Part shown: positions 49,101 to 57,383 of the stretch, piece after piece | Position numbering within the stretch: position 1 is the stretch's first letter | Layout of the letters: every line of letters begins with the position of its first letter | DNA from: Elusimicrobia bacterium HGW-Elusimicrobia-2 | Lineage (GTDB): Bacteria > CG03 | Length of the DNA: 64,000 bases | NCBI GenBank assembly: GCA_002841685.1 | Contig: PHAM01000001.1 | Span: 18,036 to 82,035, forward strand | Direction: 5' to 3' | Notes under the pieces: generated by a model | Database searches by the model: none | What the model was told of the DNA's origin: nothing | What the model saw: the letters and a program-made list of their open reading frames with translations, nothing else | Made by a program: the position numbers and the translations under genes

Positions 49101-52100
49101 TCAGGATTCTATTTTCCAGCAGTCTTCGCCGAATTTATCCTCAAGCCCGTTGAGGAATTTTGAATCTATTGTAACACCGATATCCGTGGCCCAGCGCCAT
49201 TTCCCGCGTTTTTTTGTGTGCAGAACGAATGACACCTGTGTGTTGCCGGGATATTTTTTGAGTTCTTTGACGACCCCGTTGATGTATTTTTCATCAAGGC
49301 CGGCGGTGCTCATATATATCTTGAGCTTTTTCGGTATTTTCCTGAAGGCCTCTTTCGCCGAATAGAACTTCTCGCCGAAAAATCTTTTCCCCGAGGCCGC
49401 TTCGGTAATGGAGCCTTTAACGGCTATTATACTGTCTTCCTTTATCTCGGGCATGTCCGGCGGCAGCTTGTCCTTATATCCCACCAGCTCAAGGACACCC
49501 GTGAGGTCTTCCAGCTTGATGACGAACATATCCTTCCCTTTTTTCGTTTTCAGGTTTTTCACTTCTTTGACGATGCCCGTCAGCGTGTGATCGGCCACAC
49601 CGCTCTTCTCGAGTCCGGCCAGCGTAGATGTCCTGAAATAACGGAAATATTTCTCGTACCGTGTGAGAGGATGGCCCGTAAAATAAAAACCCAGCGCCTC
49701 TTTCTCGTATTTGAGTTTCTGTGTCTCCGTCACCTCGCCTTTCAGTTCAACGGCCGCCGGCGGCTGGGCGAAAAGGCTCTCCTGCCCCGACAATTTGTCC
49801 CTGTTGGCGCTCTCGGCCGAGGCCATCATCATATCCAGTGATTCTATAATGCCCCCGCTGTCGCGCGAAAGGCCCCAGCATGCGCCGGCTTTAACAAGGA
49901 ATTCCGCCATCCTCTTGTTGAAAGAAGTGAGAGCCACCGCCCGGGCGATAAAATCGTTAAAATCTTTGAATTTGCCGTTCTTATTCCTGTCAGCCACGAG
50001 ATCCCCGCAGGCCTTTTCGCCCGTGTTCTTCACCGCGAGCAAGCCGAATATGATCGTCTTATCGCCGTGAGAACTGAAATACACATCGCTGGCGTTTATG
50101 TCCGCCGGCTTTACCCCGATACCCAGCCGCTCGCACTCGGCCAGATAGGGTGAGAGTTTCTTCTCGTCCCCTATCACGGAATTGAGCAGCGCCGTCATGA
50201 ACTCAAGAGGGAAATTTGTTTTCAGATAAGCGGTCTGGTAGGAGATCAGCGCGTAAGCGGTGGAGTGGCTCTTGTTAAAACCGTATTCGCCGAAATGAAC
50301 CAGCGTGTCAAATATATCACCCGCAAGCTTCTCGGGGATCTTGTTAGCGGCGCAGCCTTTCATAAAATCTTCTTTCTGCGCCTCGAGCACGGCCATTATC
50401 TTCTTGCCCATGGCCTTTCTCAGCACATCCGCCTTGGCGAGCGAGAATCCGGCCAGGGCCCTGGCTATGAGCATCACCTGCTCCTGATAGAGTATTACAC
50501 CGTATGTCTCCTCGAGGATATCCTTGAGGAGCGGGTGCGGATACTCATAAGCGCGCAGGCCGTTTTTCCTCTCAATGAATTCATCGACCATTCCCGACTT
50601 CATGGGGCCGGGGCGGTAGAGCGCCAGCACCGCGCTCAGGTCGGTGAAGAGCGTCGGCTTCATCTTCCTCAGCACATCCCTCATGCCCTCGCTCTCCACC
50701 TGGAATATCCCCACCGTCCGGGCCCGGGAGAGCATCTGAAACGTTTTCTTATCGTCGCGTGGAAGATTATTGAGATCTATTTTTATCTTCTTGTTCCTGT
50801 AAACATCCGAAACCGCGTCCTGTATGACCGTGAGGGTTTTAAGGCCGAGAAAATCAACCTTGAGCAGGCCCATTCTCGTCAGATAATCCCCGTCATACTG
50901 CGTTATGAGGCCGTTTTTCGACCGGGCAAGCGGCACAAAATCGCTGATCTCTCCCGGCGTTATCACGACCCCCGCGGCGTGCACTCCGAAATGCCGCTTC
51001 CTCCCCTCTATGCGGCTGGCGTTCAGGAGCAGCTCTTTCAGCTTAGGCTTGGCCGCTGTGATCTTTTTAATGTCGCCGCTGCTGTCCATCGCCGTCTTTA
51101 TGTCATCGCCCGGAGGAATGAGTTTTGTCAGGATGTCGCATTCTTTTAAATCTATGCCCATGACGCGGCCCACGTCGCGTATCGCGCCCTTGGCCAGCAT
51201 CTTGTTGTATGTTATGATCTGTCCGACGGAATCCTCTCCGTATTTCCCTTTTACGTAATCCACGACCTCAAGCCGGCGCGCCTCCTCAAAATCAATATCC
51301 AGATCGGGCATGCTTATCCTTCCGGGATTGAGGAACCTCTCAAAAAGAAGATCGTATTTCAGGGGGTCTATGTCGGTTATGTTGAGAAGATACGCCACGA
51401 TGCTGCCCGCGCCGGAACCCCTGCCCGGACCGACGGCGATGCCCTGCTTGCGGGCGTAATTAATGAAGTCCCATACGATGAGAAAATATGACGAGAAACC
51501 CATATTCTTTATGACTTCCAGCTCCATCCCCATCCTCTCCGTGACGGCTTTTGTCTTTTTTCCGTAGCGGGCCTTGATTCCTTTTTCACAAAGGCTGGAC
51601 AGATAGGTGAAGGAATCAAAACCCTTAGGGGGCTCGTAAGCGGGGAGCCTCAACTGCTCAAAATCTATCACGACATTGCACTTTTCCGCGATAGCCAGCG
51701 TCGTGTTCAGCGCCTCCGGCACTTCCCTGAATATCTCAAACATCTCGTCGCCGCTCTTGAGATAGAATTCCTGCGTCGGGAGCTTGAGCCTTTTGGGGTC
51801 GTCAAGGGTGCTGCGTGTGCCGATCGCCAGAGCTATGTCCTGCACCGCCGCGTCATTCTTAAGAGAGTAATGCACATCGTTTGTGGCCACGGTTTTGATA
51901 TCCAGCCGCCTCGCCAGCTCGATGAGGTCTTTCATCACGGCTTTCTGCTCGGCCATACCGTTGTCCATGAGCTCTATGTAAAAGTTATCGCCGAAGATAT
52001 CCTTCATCTTTTTTGCCGACGCGAGAGCGTCTTCAAACCTGTCATTCCTGAGAGAATTTGCCACCTCTCCCTGCAGACAGCCGCTCAACACGACAAGCCC

Positions 52101-52514
52101 CTCGCTGTGCTGTTCAAGGATGGCCTTGTCTATGCGCGGCCGGTAATAAAAACCTTTGCTGTATGAATAGGAGCTGAGCTTGGTGAGGTTCCTGAAACCC
52201 GTGTCATTTCTGGAGAGAACCGTGAGATGATAATTTTTCCTCGCGTAAGTGGCCTTCGTGTCCGTGGCGTCGGCGCCGGTGGCAAGATAGAATTCACTGC
52301 CGAGAATGGGCTTGAGATTTGCTTTGTGACAGGTCTGGTAGAACTCCGGCACGCCGAACATATTCCCGTGATCCGTTATCGCCAGCGCCTTCATGGAGTT
52401 GGCCTGCGCCGCCAGAAGGAGGTCGCCGGGATTGCCCTTGTTATCGACTATCTGCGAAACGCCGTCAAGCAGGCTGTACTCCGTGTGCACATGCAAATGA
52501 ACAAATTCTCTCAT
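49101..52514 (-). CDS. dnaE: DNA polymerase III alpha subunit
   Basis: 1137 residues, the replicative polymerase. N-terminal PHP domain (VHLHVHTEYSLLDGVSQI, then GNMFGVPEFY), then the catalytic core with VGPGRGSGAGSIVAYLL and MPDLDIDFEEARR carrying catalytic aspartates, GVHAAGVVITP, and ALYRPGPMKSGMVDEFIERKNG. A helix-hairpin-helix region near 800-850 and an OB domain (LTGIVKEVKNLKTKKGKDMFVIKLEDLTG) near 975-1030 follow. Size and order are those of the DnaE1 group. The ATG is preceded by AGGGATATT. The 206-bp gap upstream (52515-52720) holds the tail of a repeat discussed at 52664. Confidence 0.95.
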   Translation of the reverse strand: MREFVHLHVHTEYSLLDGVSQIVDNKGNPGDLLLAAQANSMKALAITDHGNMFGVPEFYQTCHKANLKPILGSEFYLATGADATDTKATYARKNYHLTVLSRNDTGFRNLTKLSSYSYSKGFYYRPRIDKAILEQHSEGLVVLSGCLQGEVANSLRNDRFEDALASAKKMKDIFGDNFYIELMDNGMAEQKAVMKDLIELARRLDIKTVATNDVHYSLKNDAAVQDIALAIGTRSTLDDPKRLKLPTQEFYLKSGDEMFEIFREVPEALNTTLAIAEKCNVVIDFEQLRLPAYEPPKGFDSFTYLSSLCEKGIKARYGKKTKAVTERMGMELEVIKNMGFSSYFLIVWDFINYARKQGIAVGPGRGSGAGSIVAYLLNITDIDPLKYDLLFERFLNPGRISMPDLDIDFEEARRLEVVDYVKGKYGEDSVGQIITYNKMLAKGAIRDVGRVMGIDLKECDILTKLIPPGDDIKTAMDSSGDIKKITAAKPKLKELLLNASRIEGRKRHFGVHAAGVVITPGEISDFVPLARSKNGLITQYDGDYLTRMGLLKVDFLGLKTLTVIQDAVSDVYRNKKIKIDLNNLPRDDKKTFQMLSRARTVGIFQVESEGMRDVLRKMKPTLFTDLSAVLALYRPGPMKSGMVDEFIERKNGLRAYEYPHPLLKDILEETYGVILYQEQVMLIARALAGFSLAKADVLRKAMGKKIMAVLEAQKEDFMKGCAANKIPEKLAGDIFDTLVHFGEYGFNKSHSTAYALISYQTAYLKTNFPLEFMTALLNSVIGDEKKLSPYLAECERLGIGVKPADINASDVYFSSHGDKTIIFGLLAVKNTGEKACGDLVADRNKNGKFKDFNDFIARAVALTSFNKRMAEFLVKAGACWGLSRDSGGIIESLDMMMASAESANRDKLSGQESLFAQPPAAVELKGEVTETQKLKYEKEALGFYFTGHPLTRYEKYFRYFRTSTLAGLEKSGVADHTLTGIVKEVKNLKTKKGKDMFVIKLEDLTGVLELVGYKDKLPPDMPEIKEDSIIAVKGSITEAASGKRFFGEKFYSAKEAFRKIPKKLKIYMSTAGLDEKYINGVVKELKKYPGNTQVSFVLHTKKRGKWRWATDIGVTIDSKFLNGLEDKFGEDCWKIES

Positions 52515-52663
52515 AATATCCCTTATATATACGAAAATATTTTCAAAATTACCACATTTATCATTTTAACAGCAGCAGATTTGTCTATTGCGCGCATTTA
52601 GCAATTTCGCTAATGAGCTAAATACTTTTTACTCTATCTCCGCTATATAGCTTGGAGAAGGTG

Positions 52664-52884
52664 GGATTATGAAATGCTACCATTCTTACAAGGTTGGTAT
52701 TTTTAAATCAAAAAGTTCTTTTATAGTTTTTGCAGAGCTTTCTTGAGTTCGGGGATATCCGTGGTAAGAGCGAACCTTATAAAACCTTCGCCGTGTAACC
52801 CGAAGCCGAGGCCGGGAGTCGCCACTATATTCTTGTCTTTGAGCAGATGCGCGGCGTATTTTATTGAAGATCTGTAGCCCCGGG
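52664..52884 (-). pseudogene. duplicated 3' end of the dapL gene (remnant)
   Basis: A minus-strand reading from about 52884 to the stop at 52721 encodes RGYRSSIKYAAHLL...FGLHGEGFIRFALT, matching the last 52 residues of DapL (53924-55081) with few changes. The DNA match continues about 57 bp beyond the stop codon. The equivalent stretch in the intact copy is 53854-54087. Copies differ at roughly one base in seven by eye, so this is not a recent exact duplicate. It is too short to work. With the intact gene it brackets the nucleotidyltransferase insert. Confidence 0.82.
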
Positions 52885-52892
52885 AAAGAGGA

Positions 52893-53381
52893 TCAATGCG
52901 CATTCCCCTGCCCCTTTTTACTCCGGTTTTCTTTTGTTTGTTTTTTGATTTCTTCCAGATATTTTAAATCCTCAATGTCCTTTGGCCGTCCAGCGGCTTT
53001 CTTCATTTTAATAAGGTCATTCAATGAGGCAAAATATCCCTTCGTTTTGCCGAGACATTCTGTCTTTTTGTTCTTCCATATCTCTTTAAATGTCACACCT
53101 TTTACTGAAGGATGAATATCCAGACGATTAGATTGTCCCCTGAATAAGATTTTGTATTTTAAAATATCTTCATCCGTCATATCTTGAAAATCATATCCTA
53201 ATGACTCTATCGCCGTCCGGCATTTTCTTATATTTTTTATTTCCGGTTTTATGAGTATATCTATATCCAAAGTATCGCGGGTATAACCTATAGACGAAAA
53301 TGCAAATGCGCCAATAATCACATACTCTACTTTATTTTCGTTTAAGGAGCTTATTATATTTTCTGCGGCTTGTTGTTCCAT
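52893..53381 (-). CDS. nucleotidyltransferase-fold protein of toxin/antitoxin or defence type
   Basis: 162 residues of the minimal nucleotidyltransferase family. VIIGAFAFSSIGYTRDTLDIDILI has Gly24 and metal-binding Asp39/Asp41 (the R-x-T-x-DID signature), followed by NRLDIHPSV (third acidic residue) and a C-terminal helical LNDLIKMKKAAGRPKDIEDLKYLEEI. Members usually sit with a small partner and act in toxin-antitoxin or abortive-infection modules. It overlaps the 74-residue upstream gene by 50 bp and ends 9 bp before the dapL remnant. Active-site residues look intact. Confidence 0.78.
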   Translation of the reverse strand: MEQQAAENIISSLNENKVEYVIIGAFAFSSIGYTRDTLDIDILIKPEIKNIRKCRTAIESLGYDFQDMTDEDILKYKILFRGQSNRLDIHPSVKGVTFKEIWKNKKTECLGKTKGYFASLNDLIKMKKAAGRPKDIEDLKYLEEIKKQTKENRSKKGQGNAH

Positions 53382-53556
53382 TGTTGTTTTCTCTTCGTCT
53401 TTTTAAAAGTTTCGAGCGGTCAAATAAAAGTTTAAACCTTTCTGCTGTAGTTAAGGATAACATTTGAGCGACATCATATTCTAACTCCGCTTGCAGGGCT
53501 TTAGGAGTCCCCTCCTCGTCCGGCCGAATGAGTAATAAACCTTTTAACTTTCTCAT
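53332..53556 (-). CDS. small protein partnered with the nucleotidyltransferase
   Basis: 74 residues, MRKLKGLLLIRPDEEGTPKALQAELEYDVAQMLSLTTAERFKLLFDRSKLLKRRREN.... The segment MLSLTTAERFKLLFDR resembles small conserved proteins encoded beside nucleotidyltransferase genes. The last 17 residues run into the next gene in another frame and may be non-essential. A TACAAT about 9 bp before the ATG could be a -10 box, giving a short leader. It is likely the antitoxin or chaperone-like partner (inference). Confidence 0.55.
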   Translation of the reverse strand: MRKLKGLLLIRPDEEGTPKALQAELEYDVAQMLSLTTAERFKLLFDRSKLLKRRRENNNGTTSRRKYNKLLKRK

Positions 53557-53602
53557 GCTTTATTGTAGCAAATTTGAGATAAAACTTGGATGTGAAAAAT
53601 AC

Positions 53603-53641
53603 AGGGACAAGTTACCTTTAAACGACGCCTGCTTAGTCCCT
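53603..53641. repeat. degenerate AGGGAC...GTCCCT element interrupting a gene remnant
   Basis: AGGGAC (53603-53608) and GTCCCT (53636-53641) are complementary ends of a 39-bp unit. The DUF4238 remnant reads into it and meets a stop codon inside. The ends resemble the GGGGAC family in this window, one base shorter. The rest of 53557-53923 holds only the remnant and AT-rich sequence. Confidence 0.45.
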
Positions 53642-53776
53642 TTGTTTTGCAATCTTTCTCGCATGCTGACATCTATACTCTTTTTTTTCTCTATCATATA
53701 CCCACAAGTAACCATTATTAGAAAAATTTTTTAAGTATACCTCGGGTAGATAGTGATGTCCTCTTGAAAGCTGCAT
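53633..53776 (-). pseudogene. DUF4238 protein, N-terminal remnant
   Basis: A 47-residue frame (ATG at 53776, stop at 53633). It includes RGHHYLPEVYLKNFSNNGYL, then WVYDREKKEYRCQHARKIAKQRD and a stop. H-H-Y-(V/L)-P-x-x-Y-L-(K/R)-N-F and the following WVYD block are the hallmark of DUF4238 proteins, which are normally about 250-350 residues, so only the first part survives. The break coincides with the repeat at 53603-53641. TATAAT overlaps the ATG upstream, so it may still be transcribed. It is part of the accessory insert next to dapL. Confidence 0.7.
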
Positions 53777-53923
53777 ATTATATTTTAGCACTCTCACTGC
53801 TTAATTCAAAGTCAAAATGTTTCTATATGTGTTGAAATATGCACCAATAATCAGGATTTTGAAATGCTATCTAACAGAAAGTGCGACGGGCTGAAAATTC
53901 ACCTTTTGAATTTCAAATTGCTT

Positions 53924-55081
53924 TTATAGTTTTTGGAGGGCTTTTTTGAGTTCGGCCGTGCCTGTGGTGAGAGCGAAGCGTATAAAACCTTCGCCGTGAG
54001 TGCCGAAACCCAGACCGGGAGTCGCCACTATATTTTTATCTTTGAGCAGATGCGCGGCGTATTCTATTGAAGAGCTGTAGCCCCGGGGCAGACGCGCCCA
54101 TACATAAAACGCAGAATCCGCGTGTATGCCATCAAAACCTTTTTTCTTAAGACCGGCGACAAATAAATTACGGCGCGCTGCAAACTGCTTACGCAAACTG
54201 TCCGTGTATTTCCATTCTTTATCCAGAGCGTGCGCCCCGCCCTCCTGAATGGCGCCCCACACACCCGAATCTATGTTCGTCTTCAGCTTCAGAAGGCCGC
54301 CGACAAGATGCGCAGAACCGCAGGCCCAGCCCAACCTGAAACCCGTCATACAGAAAGTTTTTGAAAAAGAATGGAACTCCACTGCCACTTCTTTAGCGCC
54401 TTTTATCTGAAGCACACTCATCGGTTTTTTTTCAAAAAATATCTCCGAATAAGCGTTGTCATAGGCGAGGATTATGCCGTGTTTGGAGCAGAACCGCACC
54501 GCTTCCTCAAGAAAACTTTTTGGAGCCACCGCCGTGGTCGGATTGTTGGGGTAATTGAGATACATTATCTTCGCCTTGTTCCTGACGGACACGGGGATTT
54601 TTTTGAGTTCGGGCAAAAAAGCGTTTTTCTCAAGTAGCGGCATCTCATGAACACGCGCCCCCGCGAACAAAGCCGCGGCCCTGTATCCCGGATAACCCGG
54701 CGACGGTATCAAAACATAATCACCCGCTCCGGCAAAAGCCAGAGGAAAGTGCACAAGACCTTCCTTTGAACCTATCAGAGGGAGTATCTCACTGCCCGGA
54801 TCAAGATTGACTGAAAAACGCTTCTTCATCCACTTCTGTATAGCCGCCCTCAGTGAAGCTTTACCAGCGTCCAGAGCGTATTTCTGATTTGACTTAACGG
54901 CGGAGGCCTCAAATATCTTTTTCAAAACGGCCTTCGGGGCGGGAATATCCGGGTCGCCTATACTGAGGTCTATGAAAGATATTTTCTTACGCCTGAGTTC
55001 CGTTTTCGCCCTGTCTATCTCAGCAAAAAGATACGGCGGAAGTTTTTTTAATCTGTCGGCCAGCTCAAAAGATCTGCTCAC
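53924..55081 (-). CDS. dapL: LL-diaminopimelate aminotransferase
   Basis: A 385-residue class I/II PLP aminotransferase. It shows IDLSIGDPDIPAP, LIGSKEGLVHFPLAF, YLNYPNNPTTAV, AYDNAYSEIFFE and the cofactor lysine near 238 in SFSKTFCMTGFRLGWACG. The substrate-binding end is ATPGLGFGTHGEGFIRFALT. The set fits DapL, which converts tetrahydrodipicolinate to LL-DAP in one step. It overlaps dapF by 4 bp, supporting this. Its 3' end is partly duplicated 1.2 kb downstream. A related aminotransferase (60.7-61.9 kb) is a different gene. Confidence 0.87.
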   Translation of the reverse strand: MSRSFELADRLKKLPPYLFAEIDRAKTELRRKKISFIDLSIGDPDIPAPKAVLKKIFEASAVKSNQKYALDAGKASLRAAIQKWMKKRFSVNLDPGSEILPLIGSKEGLVHFPLAFAGAGDYVLIPSPGYPGYRAAALFAGARVHEMPLLEKNAFLPELKKIPVSVRNKAKIMYLNYPNNPTTAVAPKSFLEEAVRFCSKHGIILAYDNAYSEIFFEKKPMSVLQIKGAKEVAVEFHSFSKTFCMTGFRLGWACGSAHLVGGLLKLKTNIDSGVWGAIQEGGAHALDKEWKYTDSLRKQFAARRNLFVAGLKKKGFDGIHADSAFYVWARLPRGYSSSIEYAAHLLKDKNIVATPGLGFGTHGEGFIRFALTTGTAELKKALQKL

Positions 55082-55914
55082 TCTCCCTCCCCTGACTCCG
55101 GCAGTTCGCCCTTAAATATCACCGACGCCGTGCCTTCCAGCCAGACATTTTTCACTATGCCGTTTTTTCTTTCAAAGTAAACGCTCAGCGTCTCGCCGCT
55201 TTTAACCCTCACCTCTATCTTTCCCTTATTCTTTTTACAGCCCGTGTTAAAACGGTCGAGCGAGATAAGCGCCGAAGCGACCGAGCCTGTGCCGCAGGCG
55301 AGCGTCTCGTCTTCCACACCTCTCTCGTAGGTTCTTATCTTTATCCTGTTTCCGCCGAGATGCTCCATGAAATCAACATTCGTGCCCGCGGGCGCGAAAT
55401 GCTTGTGGAAGCGTATCGCGCGGGCGATTTTCACGATGTCAAGCTTATCAAGGCCTGTCACCACCACAACAGCGTGAGGAACACCAGTGTTTACAAAATC
55501 AAGCGCCAACCTCCGTCCGGCGACGGGCAGGCTGATGCCCATTTCCATATCTACGGGCGGCGTCATCCTGAGCTTGATCCTGTTTTTGACGCGCAGCGCC
55601 TCTATCATCCCCGCCTTTGTCTCAAACTTCAGGGAGCTTTTTCCGCTTTTTTTGATGAAGAACCAGAGAGCCGAGCAGCGGGCGCCGTTGCCGCACATCT
55701 CGGCCTCACTACCGTCGGAATTGAATATCCTCATCCTGAAATCAGCATCGTGGGCTTTTTCTATGACAAGCAGCCCGTCGGCGCCTACTCCGGTTTTTCC
55801 GGCACAGTGCTTAACGGCGAATTTCTTCAGATAACTCTGCGGCAGGGTCGTCTTGAACGAATCTATGAGTATAAAATCATTGCCCGAGGCGCTGAGTTTA
55901 TAAAAAGTTCTCAT
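55078..55914 (-). CDS. dapF: diaminopimelate epimerase
   Basis: A 278-residue two-domain epimerase converting LL- to meso-DAP. The two active-site cysteines are Cys74 (AEMCGNGARC) and Cys207 (ETLACGTGS), with ASGNDFILID at the N-terminus and GVPHAVVVV between the domains. I start at the ATG at 55914 because the only further start is a TTG at 55935 with no better ribosome-binding site. It lies between glnA (24 bp upstream) and dapL (4-bp overlap). Together with DapL it completes the LL-DAP route. Confidence 0.93.
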   Translation of the reverse strand: MRTFYKLSASGNDFILIDSFKTTLPQSYLKKFAVKHCAGKTGVGADGLLVIEKAHDADFRMRIFNSDGSEAEMCGNGARCSALWFFIKKSGKSSLKFETKAGMIEALRVKNRIKLRMTPPVDMEMGISLPVAGRRLALDFVNTGVPHAVVVVTGLDKLDIVKIARAIRFHKHFAPAGTNVDFMEHLGGNRIKIRTYERGVEDETLACGTGSVASALISLDRFNTGCKKNKGKIEVRVKSGETLSVYFERKNGIVKNVWLEGTASVIFKGELPESGEGE

Positions 55915-55938
55915 AATCAAGACGGCGCCGGTCAAAAA

Positions 55939-57273
55939 TCAGAGTATGGGAAGATAGTTGTCCAGTTCAAACTGCGTCACCTGCTGTCTGTATTTGTCCC
56001 ACTCTATCTTTTTGTTCTCGATCAGCTTGTCGAACACGTGGTCGCCCAAAGTCTTTCTCACAAGCTCTGACTTCTCCGTGACCTCTATGGCCTCTATAAG
56101 ACTTCCCGGGAGCGTTTTAATACCCATCTTGGTTCTCTCCGCATCGGTCAGATGGAAGACATCCAGCTCGACAGGGTCCGGCATTTCCAGCTTATTCTTG
56201 ATCCCGTCAAGACCGGCGGCCAGCATAACGCTGAAGGCCAGATACGGATTGCAGGCCGGATCCGGGAAACGGATCTCTATGCGCGTGGCGTTCTCCTGTC
56301 CGGGCTTGTACATCGGCACCCGCACAAGCGCCGAGCGGTTGCGCCTTCCCCAGACGATATAAACGGGCGCCTCATAACCGGGCACCAGCCTCTTATAGGA
56401 ATTTGTCCACTGATTTGTGACAAGGCATATCTCACGCGCGTACTTCATGATCCCGGCGATATAATGCCTCGCGTCCGCGGAAAGATTGAACTCGTTGCTC
56501 TTATCAAAAAAGGTGTTCTTGCCCTTGAGGAACAGCGACTGATGCACATGCATCCCCGAACCGTTCTCGCCGAAAATGGGCTTGGGCATGAAAGAGGCGT
56601 AGAGCCCGTTGTTCCACGCCACCGATTTGACGGCGACCTTGTAGGTGATGACATTGTCCGCCATCCCCAGCGCCTCCGCGTAACGCAGGTCTATCTCGTG
56701 CTGCGACGGCGCCACCTCGTGGTGCGAATACTCAACGACAACGCCCATATCCTCCAGCGCCATTATCGTCTCCCGCCTCAGATCGTGCGCCGTGTCCAGC
56801 GGCAGATAATCAAAATAACCGCCCTTATCCGTTATCTCGGGCTTGCTGTCGCTCTTAAAATAAAAATATTCCAGCTCCGGACCCACATTGAAAAGGTCAT
56901 AGCCCATGGCATTCATCTCGGCGAGATTTCTTTTCAGTATGTATCTCGTGTCACCGGCGTACGGCTTGTCGTCGGGACTGTAGAGGTCGCAGAACATCCG
57001 CGCGACGGCATCCTCCTTCGGCCTCCACGGCAGGATCTCAAAAGTCGAGGGATCGGGCTTGGCTATGAGATCGCTCTCGTAGATCCTCGCGAAACCCTCA
57101 ATGGAAGAACCGTCAAAACCCATACCGTCGGCGAAAGCTTTCGGCAGCTCGTTGGCTGTTATGGTGAACGATTTCACCGCCCCCAGAACATCCACAAACC
57201 AGATCTTGATGAATCGGACATTCTTCTCTTTCACTATTTTCAAAACATCTTCTGCTGTAGTTTTCTTTTTCAT
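55939..57273 (-). CDS. glnA: glutamine synthetase, type I (GSI-alpha-like)
   Basis: 444 residues; ATP-driven glutamine synthesis. It shows FVDVLGAVKSFTI, GMGFDGSSIEGFARI, the ATP loop ENGSGMHVHQSLF near 250, a glutamate-binding RLVPGYEAPVYIVWGRRNRSALVRVP, and RIEIRFPDPACNPYL. The adenylylation tyrosine of GSI-beta (NLYDLP) is absent: the matching region reads FHLTDAERTKMG, so regulation by adenylylation is not expected. Length matches GSI-alpha (no 25-residue insertion). It sits upstream of dapF, after gdhA. The 110-bp gap before it shows no clear promoter. Confidence 0.95.
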   Translation of the reverse strand: MKKKTTAEDVLKIVKEKNVRFIKIWFVDVLGAVKSFTITANELPKAFADGMGFDGSSIEGFARIYESDLIAKPDPSTFEILPWRPKEDAVARMFCDLYSPDDKPYAGDTRYILKRNLAEMNAMGYDLFNVGPELEYFYFKSDSKPEITDKGGYFDYLPLDTAHDLRRETIMALEDMGVVVEYSHHEVAPSQHEIDLRYAEALGMADNVITYKVAVKSVAWNNGLYASFMPKPIFGENGSGMHVHQSLFLKGKNTFFDKSNEFNLSADARHYIAGIMKYAREICLVTNQWTNSYKRLVPGYEAPVYIVWGRRNRSALVRVPMYKPGQENATRIEIRFPDPACNPYLAFSVMLAAGLDGIKNKLEMPDPVELDVFHLTDAERTKMGIKTLPGSLIEAIEVTEKSELVRKTLGDHVFDKLIENKKIEWDKYRQQVTQFELDNYLPIL

Positions 57274-57383
57274 TATTTTCTCCTCAAACCCGTTTCAGGA
57301 TTATAAATAAGTTTTTCTCTTAAATCCATAACTCCCTGACGAGAGCGCCCCTGTGAACGAGATTTTTTAAAACGCTGATCAGT

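Noticed and set aside
50265-51149. 294-codon plus-strand open frame opposite dnaE
   Set aside because: It is antisense to conserved DnaE catalytic motifs, with no ribosome-binding site and shadow-type composition.
56152-57306. 384-codon plus-strand open frame opposite glnA
   Set aside because: It lies entirely antisense to a well-conserved glutamine synthetase, is rich in Arg/His/Val from reversed codons, and has no domain.
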